Source of the DNA: Candidatus Binatia bacterium | GTDB taxonomy: Bacteria > Desulfobacterota > Binatia > HRBIN30 | DNA: 64,000 bases | Assembly: GCA_023150935.1 (NCBI GenBank) | Contig: JAKLJW010000014.1 | Coordinates: forward strand, 1 to 64,000 | Reading direction: 5' to 3' | In this document: positions 24,206-33,528 of the stretch, piece by piece | Numbering within the stretch: position 1 is the stretch's first letter | How the letters are laid out: each line of letters opens with the position of its first letter | Made by a program: the position numbers and the translations under genes | The notes under the pieces: generated by a model | Database searches by the model: none | The model's input: only the letters and a program-made list of their open reading frames with translations | What the model was told of the DNA's origin: nothing

Positions 24206-25480
24206 TCAGGCCGTGGCGTACTCGGGTTGCCGTCCGGTGCTGGCGCTGGCGACGAGGCCGGCGACGAGCATGCTCGGGATGCGGCGCTCGCCGGGTACGA
24301 GGCGCTCGGAGAGGCCGTTGAGCAGGATGAGCGTGCGAAAGACGAGAGCTACGTCCGGTGGCACGCGCTCGAAGTCGGTCTCGGAGAGCGTCTTGCGCAT
24401 CTCGCCGAAGTCGTGGCGGGCGCCGAGGGCGATTTCGAGCATGCGAGAGAAGGCGTCGGGATCGTCGCGTTCGAAGCGGAAGCCGAGGCCTCGCGCGGCT
24501 TCAACGGCGCCGGCTCGATCGCCACGCACGGCACGCGCGAACATCGCGGCGGCGTTCTCGGCGAATCCCGGCGGCAACTCCTTGGCAAGGCCGAAGTCGA
24601 GCAGGCCGATGCTGCCATCGGGGAGCACGAGCAGGTTTCCGGGATGGGGATCGCCGTGGAAAAAGCCGTGCTCGAAGAGCATCCGGCGGTAGAGGTCCGC
24701 GATGCGGTCGGCGAGTGCCGAAAGGTCGGTGCCGTCGGCGGCGAGCCGCTCCGTGGCGTGGATAGGCGTCCCTTCGAGAAACTCCAGGACCAGAAGGCGG
24801 GCTGAGCAGAGCTCGCGATGCAGGCGGGGCACGCGCACAGTTGCGTCGCCGTCGAAAGCCATGCGCACGCGTTCAGTCGACTCGGCCTCGCGGGCGAAGT
24901 CAAGCTCGAGGCCGATGAAGTGGGCGACCTCCTCCACCAGCCCGGCGAGCGGAACGTCCGCGAAGAGGCGCGTCGCGGCGGCCACCGCGCGACGGACGAG
25001 CGCAAGATCGGCGTGATAGAGCCGCATGGCCTCGGGGTACTGGATCTTGAGAGCGACTGACTCGCCGCTGTGGAGCCATGCACGATGCACCTGCGCAAGC
25101 GAGGCGGCGGCCAGCGGTTGGGGGTCGACGCGGACGAAGACCTTGTTGACCGGCCGCCCGAGCTCCTGTTCCACGGTTGCCGAAAGCGCACTCCAGGGCC
25201 GTGGCAGCACGCGGTCGTGGAAGCGGCCGAGTTCACGGATGAAGGCCGCTGGCAGCACGTCAGCGCGCGCGCCCGCCACCTGGCAGAGCTTGACGAAGGC
25301 GCCGCCGAGATCGTCTCCGAGCCCGGCGATTCCGCGTGCGAAGCGGTCGTGAGCGCGTTCCCAGGCGACGGTGTCCGAGAGCCCGCGCGCCTGACGTGCT
25401 TCGAGCCGCCGGTAGCGGAGCAGCGCCGGGGCGACCACACGGAAGGTTCGGATGGCGCGATACGCCGGATGGTGTCTCAT
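24206..25480 (-). CDS. ABC1/UbiB-family atypical kinase (AarF-like)
   Basis: A 424-residue ABC1/ADCK/UbiB protein. It shows the family-specific N-terminal helices, a KxGQ-like motif reading VKLCQ (the Gly is replaced by Cys), the Ala-rich loop PLAAASLAQVHRA, the Lys strand VALKIQYP, the catalytic loop FHGDPHPGNLLV and the metal-binding GLLDFGLA. Members support isoprenoid-quinone biosynthesis or lipid metabolism through ATPase activity. The deviation in KxGQ, normally a strongly conserved signature, is unusual. It is cotranscribed with, and overlaps by 4 bp, the TetR gene upstream. Confidence 0.88.
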   Translation of the reverse strand: MRHHPAYRAIRTFRVVAPALLRYRRLEARQARGLSDTVAWERAHDRFARGIAGLGDDLGGAFVKLCQVAGARADVLPAAFIRELGRFHDRVLPRPWSALSATVEQELGRPVNKVFVRVDPQPLAAASLAQVHRAWLHSGESVALKIQYPEAMRLYHADLALVRRAVAAATRLFADVPLAGLVEEVAHFIGLELDFAREAESTERVRMAFDGDATVRVPRLHRELCSARLLVLEFLEGTPIHATERLAADGTDLSALADRIADLYRRMLFEHGFFHGDPHPGNLLVLPDGSIGLLDFGLAKELPPGFAENAAAMFARAVRGDRAGAVEAARGLGFRFERDDPDAFSRMLEIALGARHDFGEMRKTLSETDFERVPPDVALVFRTLILLNGLSERLVPGERRIPSMLVAGLVASASTGRQPEYATA

Positions 25481-26118
25481 CGGCGTGGGCCTCGTGATGG
25501 CGTGGCGAGCATGCCGTGCAGGAAGATCTCCTGCACGGTGTCGACGATGGTCTCGTCAGAGATCGACCGGATCTTCTCGCCGCCGAAGACGTGCTGGCTG
25601 AGAACGAAGATCACGAGCATGCCCACCAGCGCACGGGCGGCGACGAAGGTATCGAGGGGCCGGAGCACACCCCGTTTGACGAAGGCGTCGAGGTAAGCCG
25701 CGAAGATGCGGTTCACCGGCAGGATCACGCGCTGGGCGAAGGCGCGGGCGTCTTCGGGACGGAGCGAGAACTCGCGCAGGACGAGACCCACGAGCGGCGC
25801 GCGATCGCGGAGCCGCGCGTACAGGTGCTCGGCGATGAGCGGGATGGCCCGTTCGGGAGGCGTCTCGCGCAGCGTCTCGGTCAGGTCGGCCATATCCGGG
25901 AGCAGGGAATGGCGGACGATGACCTCTTCGAGAATCGATTCCTTGGTGGAGAAGTAGAGATAGAGGGTGCCCTTGGCGAGACCGGCCTCGCGGGCGATCT
26001 CGTCGACCGGGCTGGCGTGGAATCCCTTGCGCATCCAAACCCGCAACGCGGCATCGACGATCTGGCCGCGGCGGGCCTCCCCGAGGGCATCACGCAGGGC
26101 CGGCGCAATTCGAGGCAT
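25477..26118 (-). CDS. TetR/AcrR-family transcriptional regulator
   Basis: A 213-residue repressor. The N-terminal TetR HTH (IVDAALRVWMRKGFHASPVD, then EIAREAGLAKGTLYLYFSTK) is canonical. The C-terminal ligand-binding part is mostly helical and ends QEIFLHGMLATP. The ATG at 26118 was chosen because the HTH begins about 18 residues later; longer upstream readings run into repeat copy D. The stop overlaps the UbiB-like gene by 4 bp, so the two form an operon. A near-perfect palindrome 11-28 bp upstream (26129-26146) is a likely autoregulatory operator. Confidence 0.9.
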   Translation of the reverse strand: MPRIAPALRDALGEARRGQIVDAALRVWMRKGFHASPVDEIAREAGLAKGTLYLYFSTKESILEEVIVRHSLLPDMADLTETLRETPPERAIPLIAEHLYARLRDRAPLVGLVLREFSLRPEDARAFAQRVILPVNRIFAAYLDAFVKRGVLRPLDTFVAARALVGMLVIFVLSQHVFGGEKIRSISDETIVDTVQEIFLHGMLATPSRGPRR

Positions 26119-26128
26119 AACCGCCTTA

Positions 26129-26146
26129 TGACTGACTGGTCGGTCA
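26129..26146. promoter_or_regulatory. candidate TetR operator
   Basis: TGACTGACTGGTCGGTCA is an inverted repeat with half-sites TGACTGAC and GTCGGTCA (one mismatch), directly upstream of the TetR gene start. The TGAC-N-GAC half-site is a frequent type for TetR-family repressors. Confidence 0.65.
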
Positions 26147-26208
26147 TTGTAAAGGACCCCGGGAGGGAAAGCATTGCGCACGTAAGGGGCGCCGGCCGCG
26201 GTACGTTC

Positions 26209-26288
26209 CGCACCCGCCACATCGCGTGCCCAGCAGGTCGCGTCAGGGGGCGCCTGATCCGGGGCGCGCAAGTGGGGTGTCTCGTCAG
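26209..26288 (+). repeat. dispersed MITE-like repeat, copy D (internally deleted)
   Basis: This 80-bp stretch carries the CGCACCCGCCACATCGCGTG part of the left end and the GGGCGCGCA...GTGTCTCGTCAG right end of the element, but lacks the middle ~270 bp. It lies 20 kb from the other copies, between TetR and a membrane protein gene. Confidence 0.7.
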
Positions 26289-26470
26289 TTTTCCCTTCGA
26301 CACGGACGGCATGGCACCCTCCTTCCTGGTTGCATGGGACTTACGGTCTTGCCCGCGGAGCGGCAAGGCGCCGGATTGGGGCCGGCAGGTACCTTGAGAG
26401 TGCGCGCACCTTGTGCACGTACTGTGCGCGCATGGGTGTCTTGCATAACCCGCTGCGCTGAGAGAGCACG

Positions 26471-27760
26471 GTGTACCGTTCGGCGTGGTTGCGGATCGCC
26501 ATTCTGATTTCCTTTGCCGTTCTGGCCGCATACTCGCCGGGCATGGGGGGGCATCCGTTTATCGTCGACGCCTGGCTGTGGCGGGGTGTGCGCAGCCTGG
26601 TGACGACAAACGTATGGCTGTTGCCGATCGGCGTGTTTGTCGCCGGGGCTGTGGCCGACTGCCTTGGCTCGTTGTGCCCACCATGCCGTCTTCCGGTGCG
26701 GCGTTCCTGGCTCTGGGCCCTGGCTCTGGGCGCGGTTGCGGCAGGTGTGTTCTGGAGCCTGATGGTCTCGACGTGGCTCGGCGATTACGCGCACGTCGAC
26801 CGGGATCCGATCCCGCCGTTGGCGATCGAAACCGCGGAGCCACTCGGTGCTCTGTTTTCCACGCTCGTGCGGATGGCAGGCGCGGCGGCGGGGGTGGCGA
26901 GCTCGACCGCCGTGGGTCTGGAGTCCGTACTCTGCGGCGCGATCGCGGTCTCCGCGATCTTCTTGTGGGCGCGCCTGCTCGGCGCGGAGTGGCCGCTGAT
27001 CTTCGCGATGGTGGTGTCCGGCGGTTACATGGTCCTCTTCTTCGGCTACCCGGAGAAAGGTACGCCGAAGTCGGTGGCGCTCGTGTGCTGGTACATCTAC
27101 TTCGGCACCCGGGCGCTGCGCGAGGGGCGCCTGGCACCCATGCTTGCCTCGAGCACGGTACTCTCCGTCGCCAGCCTGATGCACGGCTCGGCACTATGCT
27201 GGTTACCCGCGCACGCCTGGTATCTGTGGCGTCGCCCCGGTTGGCGCGGGCCGGCGTTCGGTATCGGGTGTTTCCTGGCGCCATTCATCCTGCTCGGTGC
27301 GTACATCTACTTCGGCCAGCCCCCCGTCTGGTCGGTATTGGGAAATGTCGCGGCACCCGTGCAGTGGATCAAGTCACGCTGCATCACCAACTGCGGATAC
27401 GATTTCTGGAGCGCGGAGCATTTCCTCGATGTGCTGAACTGTCTTCTGGTGCTCAGTCCAATGGCGCTGCTGTGCCTGCCCGAAGCGTTGTGGCACGGAC
27501 GCAAGGACGGTGTCGGACGCTGGCTCGTTCTGGGGGCGGCGGGCTGGTTGTTCCTGTCGCTGACCTGGTTTCCCGTCTTCGGCTATTTCTCGGATTGGGA
27601 CATCTTCGCCTGTACGCCGCTGGTGCTCTCTTATCTCGCCGTTTACACCGCACAGCAGGTCATGCCCCCGCAAGGGTTTCGTCGTCTGGCGTTGGCGTGG
27701 ATTACGGTGTCTTTGTTGCACACCGCGGCGTGGCTCTATCAGTTTCACGGACCGCTGTAA
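26471..27760 (+). CDS. polytopic membrane protein of unknown function
   Basis: A 429-residue hydrophobic protein with roughly ten predicted membrane segments (for example RIAILISFAVLAAY, LWALALGAVAAGVFWSLMV, LIFAMVVSGGYMVLFF, FGIGCFLAPFILLGAYIYF). Periplasmic loops contain conserved-looking DYAHVDRDPIPP and GYPEKGTPKS stretches. The architecture recalls GT-C type glycosyltransferases, but I see no firm DxD/ExD-like signature, so this is a guess. GTG at 26471 follows a weak GAGAG site. An inverted GTGCGCGCAC / GTGCGCGCAT pair lies 40-70 bp upstream and could be a regulatory site. Confidence 0.65.
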   Translation: MYRSAWLRIAILISFAVLAAYSPGMGGHPFIVDAWLWRGVRSLVTTNVWLLPIGVFVAGAVADCLGSLCPPCRLPVRRSWLWALALGAVAAGVFWSLMVSTWLGDYAHVDRDPIPPLAIETAEPLGALFSTLVRMAGAAAGVASSTAVGLESVLCGAIAVSAIFLWARLLGAEWPLIFAMVVSGGYMVLFFGYPEKGTPKSVALVCWYIYFGTRALREGRLAPMLASSTVLSVASLMHGSALCWLPAHAWYLWRRPGWRGPAFGIGCFLAPFILLGAYIYFGQPPVWSVLGNVAAPVQWIKSRCITNCGYDFWSAEHFLDVLNCLLVLSPMALLCLPEALWHGRKDGVGRWLVLGAAGWLFLSLTWFPVFGYFSDWDIFACTPLVLSYLAVYTAQQVMPPQGFRRLALAWITVSLLHTAAWLYQFHGPL

Positions 27761-27957
27761 GGGAATTCGCGGGTTGGCGCGAGCGGGCGACGCCGGGCGC
27801 GGCGAGCCGGTTTCCGGGGCGACGGGCCGCTGCTCGGCGAAGCGCCGGACGAGGCGATTCTCGCCCGGCGATCGGGGTGACCGTTACGGTCGGCGAATGC
27901 GCCGACCTCTGGCGCCGGCTCGCCATGCTCTCCGGCGGGCCCCGTCGGGGGGCCAAA

Positions 27958-27992
27958 TTGACGGACCCTCCGGGTGTGTGTTAGCTGCTAAC
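27958..27992 (+). promoter_or_regulatory. candidate promoter/operator for the nuo operon
   Basis: A TTGACG hexamer (27958-27963) lies upstream of a perfect palindrome GTTAGCTGCTAAC (27980-27992) that overlaps the place where a -10 box would sit, 17 bp before nuoA. No good -10 is seen. The palindrome could be a repressor or activator site for the operon. Confidence 0.35.
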
Positions 27993-28008
27993 CAAGGTCG
28001 TTCGGATC

Positions 28009-28437
28009 ATGCAGTTCCACTTCGCCAACGTCCTCGTGTTCGCGTCCCTGGCGGTTGCCTTCGTCACCGTCATGCTGCTCCTCGGCCGCCTCGTACGGCC
28101 GCACAACCCCGAACCCCTCAAGCTGACCACCTACGAGTGCGGGGAGCCGCCGACCGGCACTGCCTGGATGAACTTCAACATCCGCTTCTATCTCGTCGCT
28201 TTGATCTTCGTGATCTTCGACGTGGAGGTCGCCTTCCTGTATCCGGTCGCCGCCGTCTATCGCGACTGGGTGCTGAACGGCATGGGCGCTTTCGCCTTCC
28301 TCGAAATTGCCCTGTTCCTGGGTATTCTCTTCGTCGGACTGGCCTACGTCTGGGCGAAGGGCGACCTCGCGTGGATCAAGAAGATCCCGGCAGAGACGCA
28401 GCCGGCCGGAGCGACGGGTAACCGCGAAGCGGCCTAG
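28009..28437 (+). CDS. nuoA: NADH-quinone oxidoreductase subunit A
   Basis: A 142-residue membrane subunit with three membrane helices and the hallmark loop [20 protein letters not shown] and [12 protein letters not shown]. It sits near the quinone site in the membrane arm. It is the first gene of an 11-gene complex I operon. The C-terminus is somewhat long ([15 protein letters not shown] tail). A gene-free stretch of about 250 bp upstream probably holds the operon promoter. Confidence 0.96.
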   Translation: MQFHFANVLVFASLAVAFVTVMLLLGRLVRPHNPEPLKLTTYECGEPPTGTAWMNFNIRFYLVALIFVIFDVEVAFLYPVAAVYRDWVLNGMGAFAFLEIALFLGILFVGLAYVWAKGDLAWIKKIPAETQPAGATGNREAA

Positions 28438-28454
28438 CGCCGAAAGGGCTGGCC

Positions 28455-28952
28455 ATGTCCCTCGTCAATTCATTGCCCGAAATGGTGTTGACCACCCGGG
28501 CCGACGACATCCTCAACTGGACCCGCAAGTCCTCGCTCTGGTGGATGCTGTTCGGCCTCGCGTGCTGCGCAATCGAGATGATGCAGACCCAGGGGCCGCG
28601 CGCCGATGTCGATCGCTTCGGTGCCGCGCCGCGGGCGGCGCCGCGGCAATCCGACCTGATGATCGTCGCCGGCACGCTCACGCTGAAGATGGCCCTGCGC
28701 ACCAAGCTGCTTTACGAGCAGATGCCCGAGCCGCGCTACGTGATCTCCATGGGCAGCTGCGCCAACTGCGGCGGTCTCTTCCAACTCGCGTACTCCGTCT
28801 GCGACGGCGTCGATAAGGTCATCCCCGTCGACGTCTACGTCCCCGGCTGCCCGCCGCGCCCGGAAGCCCTCACCGAGGGTATCCTCAAGCTGCAAGAGAA
28901 AATCATGCAGGAGAAGTGGCTGGTCCGCCACCCGACCACCGCGGCCGTGTGA
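28455..28952 (+). CDS. nuoB: NADH-quinone oxidoreductase subunit B (N2 cluster)
   Basis: A 165-residue peripheral subunit. The four Cys ligands of the N2 [4Fe-4S] cluster are visible: the adjacent pair in [12 protein letters not shown], one in MGSCANCGG and one in [13 protein letters not shown]. It passes electrons to quinone at the NuoB/NuoD interface. It starts 17 bp after nuoA. The length is normal for the family. Confidence 0.97.
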   Translation: MSLVNSLPEMVLTTRADDILNWTRKSSLWWMLFGLACCAIEMMQTQGPRADVDRFGAAPRAAPRQSDLMIVAGTLTLKMALRTKLLYEQMPEPRYVISMGSCANCGGLFQLAYSVCDGVDKVIPVDVYVPGCPPRPEALTEGILKLQEKIMQEKWLVRHPTTAAV

Positions 28953-28965
28953 GGACGGGCCGGTC

Positions 28966-29460
28966 ATGGACGCGGCTGCCATTCACGGCCTTTTGCAGGC
29001 GCGCCTCGGCGCTGCCGCCGGCGAGTGTCGGACGACGGCGAAACAACCGTGGATCGCCGTCAACCCCGGCGCCATCGTCGACGTCTGCCGTTTCCTGCGC
29101 GACGAACCGGAACTCGGGTTCGACTGCCTGTCGAATCAAACGGGCGTAGACTACGCTTCCGAGGGTCTCCTTCAGGTGGTCTACCACCTGTACTCGTACG
29201 TTCATCGGCACGCGATCGTGGTGAAGGTGGACGTGCCGCGGGACGCCCCCGAATTGCCCAGTGTCGTCGGCGTGTGGCCGGCCGCCGACTGGCTCGAACG
29301 GGAGATCTACGACCTGATCGGCGTGACTTTCGCGGGCCATCCGGACCTGCGCCGTCTCCTGATGCCCGAGGATTGGGTGGGGCACCCGTTGCGCAAGGAC
29401 TTCGTCGAGCCCGAGTCGTACCACGGCATCAGCACCCGGCGCGAAAGCCTGCTGCGGTAA
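28966..29460 (+). CDS. nuoC: NADH-quinone oxidoreductase subunit C
   Basis: A 164-residue 30-kDa-type subunit. The C-terminal signature [20 protein letters not shown] and the [16 protein letters not shown] motif are clear. It packs against NuoD in the connecting module. NuoC and NuoD are separate genes here, unlike the fused nuoCD of enterobacteria. The gene starts 13 bp after nuoB. Confidence 0.96.
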   Translation: MDAAAIHGLLQARLGAAAGECRTTAKQPWIAVNPGAIVDVCRFLRDEPELGFDCLSNQTGVDYASEGLLQVVYHLYSYVHRHAIVVKVDVPRDAPELPSVVGVWPAADWLEREIYDLIGVTFAGHPDLRRLLMPEDWVGHPLRKDFVEPESYHGISTRRESLLR

Positions 29461-29485
29461 GCCCGGTCGACCGAGAGGAACCGTC

Positions 29486-30646
29486 ATGAGCCTCGCGGGA
29501 TACGAAGTCGAAGTGCAACGCCAGGGCGCAGAAGGCCTCGAAACCGAGGAAATGACCCTCAACATGGGTCCCCAGCACCCGAGCACGCACGGGGTGCTGC
29601 GCTTCGTGATCAAAGCCGACGGCGAAGTGATGCGCGAGGCGATACCCGACGTCGGCTACCTGCACCGCTCGATCGAAAAGATCTCCGAGAAGGTCGGCTA
29701 CCACGGCTTCATGCCGTACACCGACCGGGTCGACTACGTCGCGGCCATGTTCTGCAATCAGGGCTGGGCCATGGTTTGCGAGCAGCTTGCCGGAATCGCC
29801 GTTCCGGTGCGCGGCGAATACTGCCGTGTCATTGCCGCCGAACTGAACCGCATTTCCAGTCACCTGCTGTCGGTCGCCACGATGATTCTCGACATCGGGG
29901 CCATCACCCCGTTCTTCCACGCGTTCCGCGAGCGCGAGAAGATCAACGACTTGCTCGAAGAAATGTGCGGCGCGCGGTTGACGTACAACTACATGCGCAT
30001 CGGCGGCGTCGCATGGGACCTGCCGCCCGGGTTTGCCGAGCGCACCCTCGAGTTCCTCGACTACTTCGAACCGTGCATCGACGAACTCGACGACCTGGTA
30101 ACGGTCAACAAGATCTACGTCGAGCGCCTGGCCAACGTCGCGCCGGCGTCGCGCGACCTTGCGATCGCCTACAATCTGGTCGGCCCCAACCTGCGAGCCA
30201 CCGGGCTCAAGTACGACGTGCGCCGCGACGTTCCTTACTCGATCTACCCGGAGTTGGAATTCGATGTGCCCGTCGGGCGCGGCGAAGTCGGCACCGTCGG
30301 CGACTGCTTCGACCGTTACATCGTCCGCATGCGCGAGATGCGGGAGAGCTGCCGGATCGTGCGCCAGTGCCTCGCGAAGATACCGCCCGGCCCGGTGATC
30401 GCGCGGGTGCCGCGCAAGCTCAAGCCCCCGGCGGGCGACGCGTACGTCCGCGTGGAAAGTGCCCGCGGCGACATGGGCTGGTACTGTGTGAGCGACGGCA
30501 GCGAGTTTCCGTACCGCACGCACATCCGCACCGGCTCGTTCGCGGCCATGGGGATCGTCGATCGCCTGTCCCGCGGCCTCATGCTCGCCGACCTGGTCGC
30601 CCTCATCTCCAGCCTCGACATTGTCGCTCCGGAGGTGGACCGCTAG
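29486..30646 (+). CDS. nuoD: NADH-quinone oxidoreductase subunit D (quinone site)
   Basis: A 386-residue 49-kDa subunit related to [NiFe]-hydrogenase large subunits. The opening [20 protein letters not shown] forms the quinone-binding loop with its conserved His, and [11 protein letters not shown] and NRISSHLLS follow. The hydrogenase Cys ligands are absent, as normal. A good AGAGG site precedes the ATG at 29486. Downstream, 100 bp separates it from nuoH. The nuoEFG genes that often lie in this gap are not present. Confidence 0.97.
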   Translation: MSLAGYEVEVQRQGAEGLETEEMTLNMGPQHPSTHGVLRFVIKADGEVMREAIPDVGYLHRSIEKISEKVGYHGFMPYTDRVDYVAAMFCNQGWAMVCEQLAGIAVPVRGEYCRVIAAELNRISSHLLSVATMILDIGAITPFFHAFREREKINDLLEEMCGARLTYNYMRIGGVAWDLPPGFAERTLEFLDYFEPCIDELDDLVTVNKIYVERLANVAPASRDLAIAYNLVGPNLRATGLKYDVRRDVPYSIYPELEFDVPVGRGEVGTVGDCFDRYIVRMREMRESCRIVRQCLAKIPPGPVIARVPRKLKPPAGDAYVRVESARGDMGWYCVSDGSEFPYRTHIRTGSFAAMGIVDRLSRGLMLADLVALISSLDIVAPEVDR

Positions 30647-30746
30647 CGGCAACCGGACCGGGGCGGGCCGACCGTTGGCCGTAAAGAGCCCGCGCCGGGG
30701 GCGGTGGACATTTGCGATGCTTCATTCATAGTGCGGCGTCCCGGCC

Positions 30747-31946
30747 ATGCAGGCGTTTCTCGACAGATTGATCGCCGACGGGTACTTCGCCGGCATTCCG
30801 CGCGACGTCGTGTACCTCGGCGGAATGATCGTCTTCGCCCTGCTCGTGGCGATGGTGTTCGTGCTGCTGGTAGCGGGCGTCACGACCTATATCGAACGGC
30901 GAGTCTGGGCGCGCATTCAAAGCCGGGTTGGCCCCAATCGCGTGGGGCCCCAGGGGATCCTGCAATGGTTGGCGGACGGGGTGAAGCTTCTGATGAAGGA
31001 GGACCTCATTCCCGCCGCTGCCGATCCGCGGCTGTTCAGGATCGCACCCTATCTGGTCATGGTCGGGTTCCTGTGCACGTTCGTCGTCATACCTTTCGGC
31101 GGCACTCTGGTGATTGCCGACATGAACGTCGGCCTCGTCTACGTTACCGCGGTCACGTCGCTGGTGGTCGTCGGCGTGCTGATGGCCGGCTGGGCGTCGA
31201 ATAACAAGTGGTCGCTCATGGGAGGCATCCGCGCCGCGGCGCAGATCGTCAGCTACGAGATCCCCGCCGGACTTTCGATCATGCCGATCGTGTTACTCAC
31301 CGGTACCTTGAGCCTGCAAGGCGTGATCTCGCGACAGGGCTGGGCGCCGACCGATTGGTTCCTGTTCGACAACCCGTTCACCTTCATCGCTTTCTTTATC
31401 TTCTTCGTCGCTGCGCTTGCGGAGGGTAACCGCACGCCGTTCGACCTGCCCGAAGCGGACACGGAACTGGTTGCGGGTTACGTGACCGAGTACTCGAGCG
31501 TGCGCTACCTGATGTTCTTTTTCGCCGAGTGGGGCAACCTGTACGTGATCGGCGCCCTCGTCACGACGCTCTTCCTGGGCGGTTGGCAAGTTCCGCCGAT
31601 CGCGGACCGGCCCGTACCGGAGGCGATCCTGCAGTTCGTAACCTTCTTCGTGAAGTCGTACTTCTGGGTGCTGGTGGCCATGTGGGTGCGGGCGACTCTG
31701 CCGCGAGTACGCGTCGACCAGTTAATGGTGGTTTGCTGGAAATACCTCGTGCCGATTGCGTTCGTGAACCTGATCGGGGCGGCGGCCTGGGTGGCTCTGC
31801 TGCCGGCCGGAAGCCGGGCCGTGCGGTACGGCATGACTGCGCTCGGCGCCGCACTCGTTCTGCTGTTCGCGCAGCGCGTCGTCTTTCATCTGCGGCGCGC
31901 GCGGGTGCGCGAGCGGGGCGACATCTACCTGAGCCCGTTCGCCTGA
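30747..31946 (+). CDS. nuoH: NADH-quinone oxidoreductase subunit H
   Basis: A 399-residue membrane subunit with the family motifs TTYIERRVWARIQSRVGPNR and the quinone-cavity loop AEGNRTPFDLPEADTELVAG. It forms the quinone chamber and the first part of the proton path. Its C-terminus is followed by a 141-bp intergenic region with a large hairpin before nuoI. The start is at the ATG at 30747. Confidence 0.96.
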   Translation: MQAFLDRLIADGYFAGIPRDVVYLGGMIVFALLVAMVFVLLVAGVTTYIERRVWARIQSRVGPNRVGPQGILQWLADGVKLLMKEDLIPAAADPRLFRIAPYLVMVGFLCTFVVIPFGGTLVIADMNVGLVYVTAVTSLVVVGVLMAGWASNNKWSLMGGIRAAAQIVSYEIPAGLSIMPIVLLTGTLSLQGVISRQGWAPTDWFLFDNPFTFIAFFIFFVAALAEGNRTPFDLPEADTELVAGYVTEYSSVRYLMFFFAEWGNLYVIGALVTTLFLGGWQVPPIADRPVPEAILQFVTFFVKSYFWVLVAMWVRATLPRVRVDQLMVVCWKYLVPIAFVNLIGAAAWVALLPAGSRAVRYGMTALGAALVLLFAQRVVFHLRRARVRERGDIYLSPFA

Positions 31947-31986
31947 GTTACTAGTTCGCGAGTTCGTCGCATGGTGCGAAGAATTT

Positions 31987-32045
31987 CGGAATGCGGATTG
32001 CGGATTGCGGACGAGGGATTCATGAGTTCCGCAATCCGCATTCCG
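31987..32045 (+). repeat. 18-bp inverted repeat between nuoH and nuoI
   Basis: CGGAATGCGGATTGCGGA (31987-32004) pairs perfectly with the arm at 32028-32045, leaving a 23-nt loop. The left arm extends into a triplicated GCGGATT motif. There is no T-run, so it is not a classical terminator. It may be an mRNA processing or stability element, or a mobile REP-like insertion within the operon. Confidence 0.85.
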
Positions 32046-32087
32046 CAATGGGTTGCGGGCGAAGCCCGCGCTGAGGAGTAATGTCGC

Positions 32088-32642
32088 ATGTCCTACATCG
32101 GCAACATCAAGGACGCGTGCGTAACCGTATTCGAAGGCATGGCGGTTACCTTCTCCCATTTCGTACGGCGACCGAGCACCGTTCAGTATCCCGACCGCAT
32201 TCCTTTGAGGGTGCAGGACACCCTGCCTTTTCGTTATCGCGGCATTCTCGACGTCGATATTGAGATTTGCACGGGATGCCTCGCGTGCGAACGCGCCTGC
32301 CCGATCGACTGCATCGTCATCGACGTCACCAAGGACCAGGAAACCAGGGAGATGGCGATGACGCGCTTCGACATCGACATGGCGAAGTGCATGTACTGCG
32401 GCCTGTGCAGCGAACCGTGCCCGACTGGAGCGATTCACCACACGCCGGAATTCGAGGGCGCGGATTACTCGCTCGCCAGTCTCGTGCGCCGTTTCATTAG
32501 GGAGCCGGTCGAGGCATACAAGCCGAAGAAAGGGGCCGCCGGCGACCCGCGCGTCGAAGCGTTGCTCGAGCGCGGACTGCGTTACGTCGAGGAGTTCGCC
32601 GCCCCGGAAACCAAGAAGCCGGTGGGGTCGAAAAAGGCATGA
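32088..32642 (+). CDS. nuoI: NADH-quinone oxidoreductase subunit I (two 4Fe-4S clusters)
   Basis: A 184-residue ferredoxin-like subunit with two CxxCxxCxxxCP motifs: CTGCLACERACP and CMYCGLCSEPCP, binding clusters N6a and N6b. The N-terminus (SYIGNIKDACVTVFEGMAVT) is the amphipathic membrane-contact part. A GAGGAG site lies 8-13 bp upstream, followed by an ATG at 32081 in another frame; 32088 is the proper start. The C-terminal Lys-rich extension (KKPVGSKKA) overlaps nuoJ by 4 bp. Confidence 0.96.
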   Translation: MSYIGNIKDACVTVFEGMAVTFSHFVRRPSTVQYPDRIPLRVQDTLPFRYRGILDVDIEICTGCLACERACPIDCIVIDVTKDQETREMAMTRFDIDMAKCMYCGLCSEPCPTGAIHHTPEFEGADYSLASLVRRFIREPVEAYKPKKGAAGDPRVEALLERGLRYVEEFAAPETKKPVGSKKA

Positions 32643-33148
32643 GCGACGCGGGGCTTGCCGACGCCGTTTTCTATCTACTCGCCGCCGCTACGGCGATCTC
32701 GGCCGCCGGCGTCGCTTTCTCGCGCAACATCGTCTACTCGGCGTTCTCGTTGATGGGCACGCTGCTCGGTGCCGCCGGATTGTACGTCTTGCTCGCCGCC
32801 GACTTCGTCGCCGTCATTCAGGTGTTGATCTACGTCGGCGGCATCCTCGTGCTGACGCTGTTCGCCGTCATGCTCACGCACCGCATCGCCGATGTGCGCA
32901 TTTCGAACCGCGCCGTCGGGCGCATTCCGGCGCTGGCGATTCTCACCGTCGCCGGCCTGGTCATGGGCCGCGCCATTCTGGCGGCGAAGTGGCACCAGCT
33001 TGCCGAACTGCCGGCGGCCACGCCGACGACGGCGGGCATCGGCAACAGCCTGCTCGGCGAGTACGTGCTGCCGTTCGAGATTGCGTCGGTCGTTCTGCTC
33101 GCCGCACTCGTCGGCGCCGTGGTGCTATCGCGAAAGGAACTGCGCTGA
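32639..33148 (+). CDS. nuoJ: NADH-quinone oxidoreductase subunit J
   Basis: A 169-residue membrane subunit with about five helices. The conserved helix AAGLYVLLAADFVAVIQVLI followed by YVGGILVLTLFAVML is characteristic, with a broken pi-bulge helix used in coupling. The ATG at 32639 overlaps the nuoI stop, and its own stop overlaps the nuoK start. Confidence 0.95.
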   Translation: MSDAGLADAVFYLLAAATAISAAGVAFSRNIVYSAFSLMGTLLGAAGLYVLLAADFVAVIQVLIYVGGILVLTLFAVMLTHRIADVRISNRAVGRIPALAILTVAGLVMGRAILAAKWHQLAELPAATPTTAGIGNSLLGEYVLPFEIASVVLLAALVGAVVLSRKELR

Positions 33149-33459
33149 TGCCGGCGGTCGGGCTGACCCATTATCTGTTCGTCAGTCTGCTGGTGTTTCT
33201 GCTCGGCCTCTTTTGCGTGCTGACCCGCCGCAACGCCATTGGCATTCTCATGGGGGTCGAGCTGATCCTGAACGCTGCCAATATCAACTACCTCGCCTTC
33301 GCCCGCTTCGGCTCCGCACCGTACGACGGGCAGGTATTCGCCATCTTCGTCATCATGCTCGCTGCCGCCGAGGCGACTATCGGCCTGGCAATTGTCCTCG
33401 GGATCTACCAGACCTTCCACACGATCGACGTGGATGCCGCGGAGACGCTGCGTGGGTAG
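33148..33459 (+). CDS. nuoK: NADH-quinone oxidoreductase subunit K
   Basis: A 103-residue three-helix MrpC-like subunit. It has the conserved buried Glu in GILMGVELILNAANINYL and the second Glu in MLAAAEATIGLAIVL, both needed for proton pumping. The ATG at 33148 shares a base with the nuoJ stop. A 69-bp gap follows before nuoL. Confidence 0.95.
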   Translation: MPAVGLTHYLFVSLLVFLLGLFCVLTRRNAIGILMGVELILNAANINYLAFARFGSAPYDGQVFAIFVIMLAAAEATIGLAIVLGIYQTFHTIDVDAAETLRG

Positions 33460-33528
33460 CCGGGGGCGTGCGGGCGTGGGCGAGGGGGTTGTGGGTCTGA
33501 CGTCCATCGGGCGTTCACGGGCCTCCCA

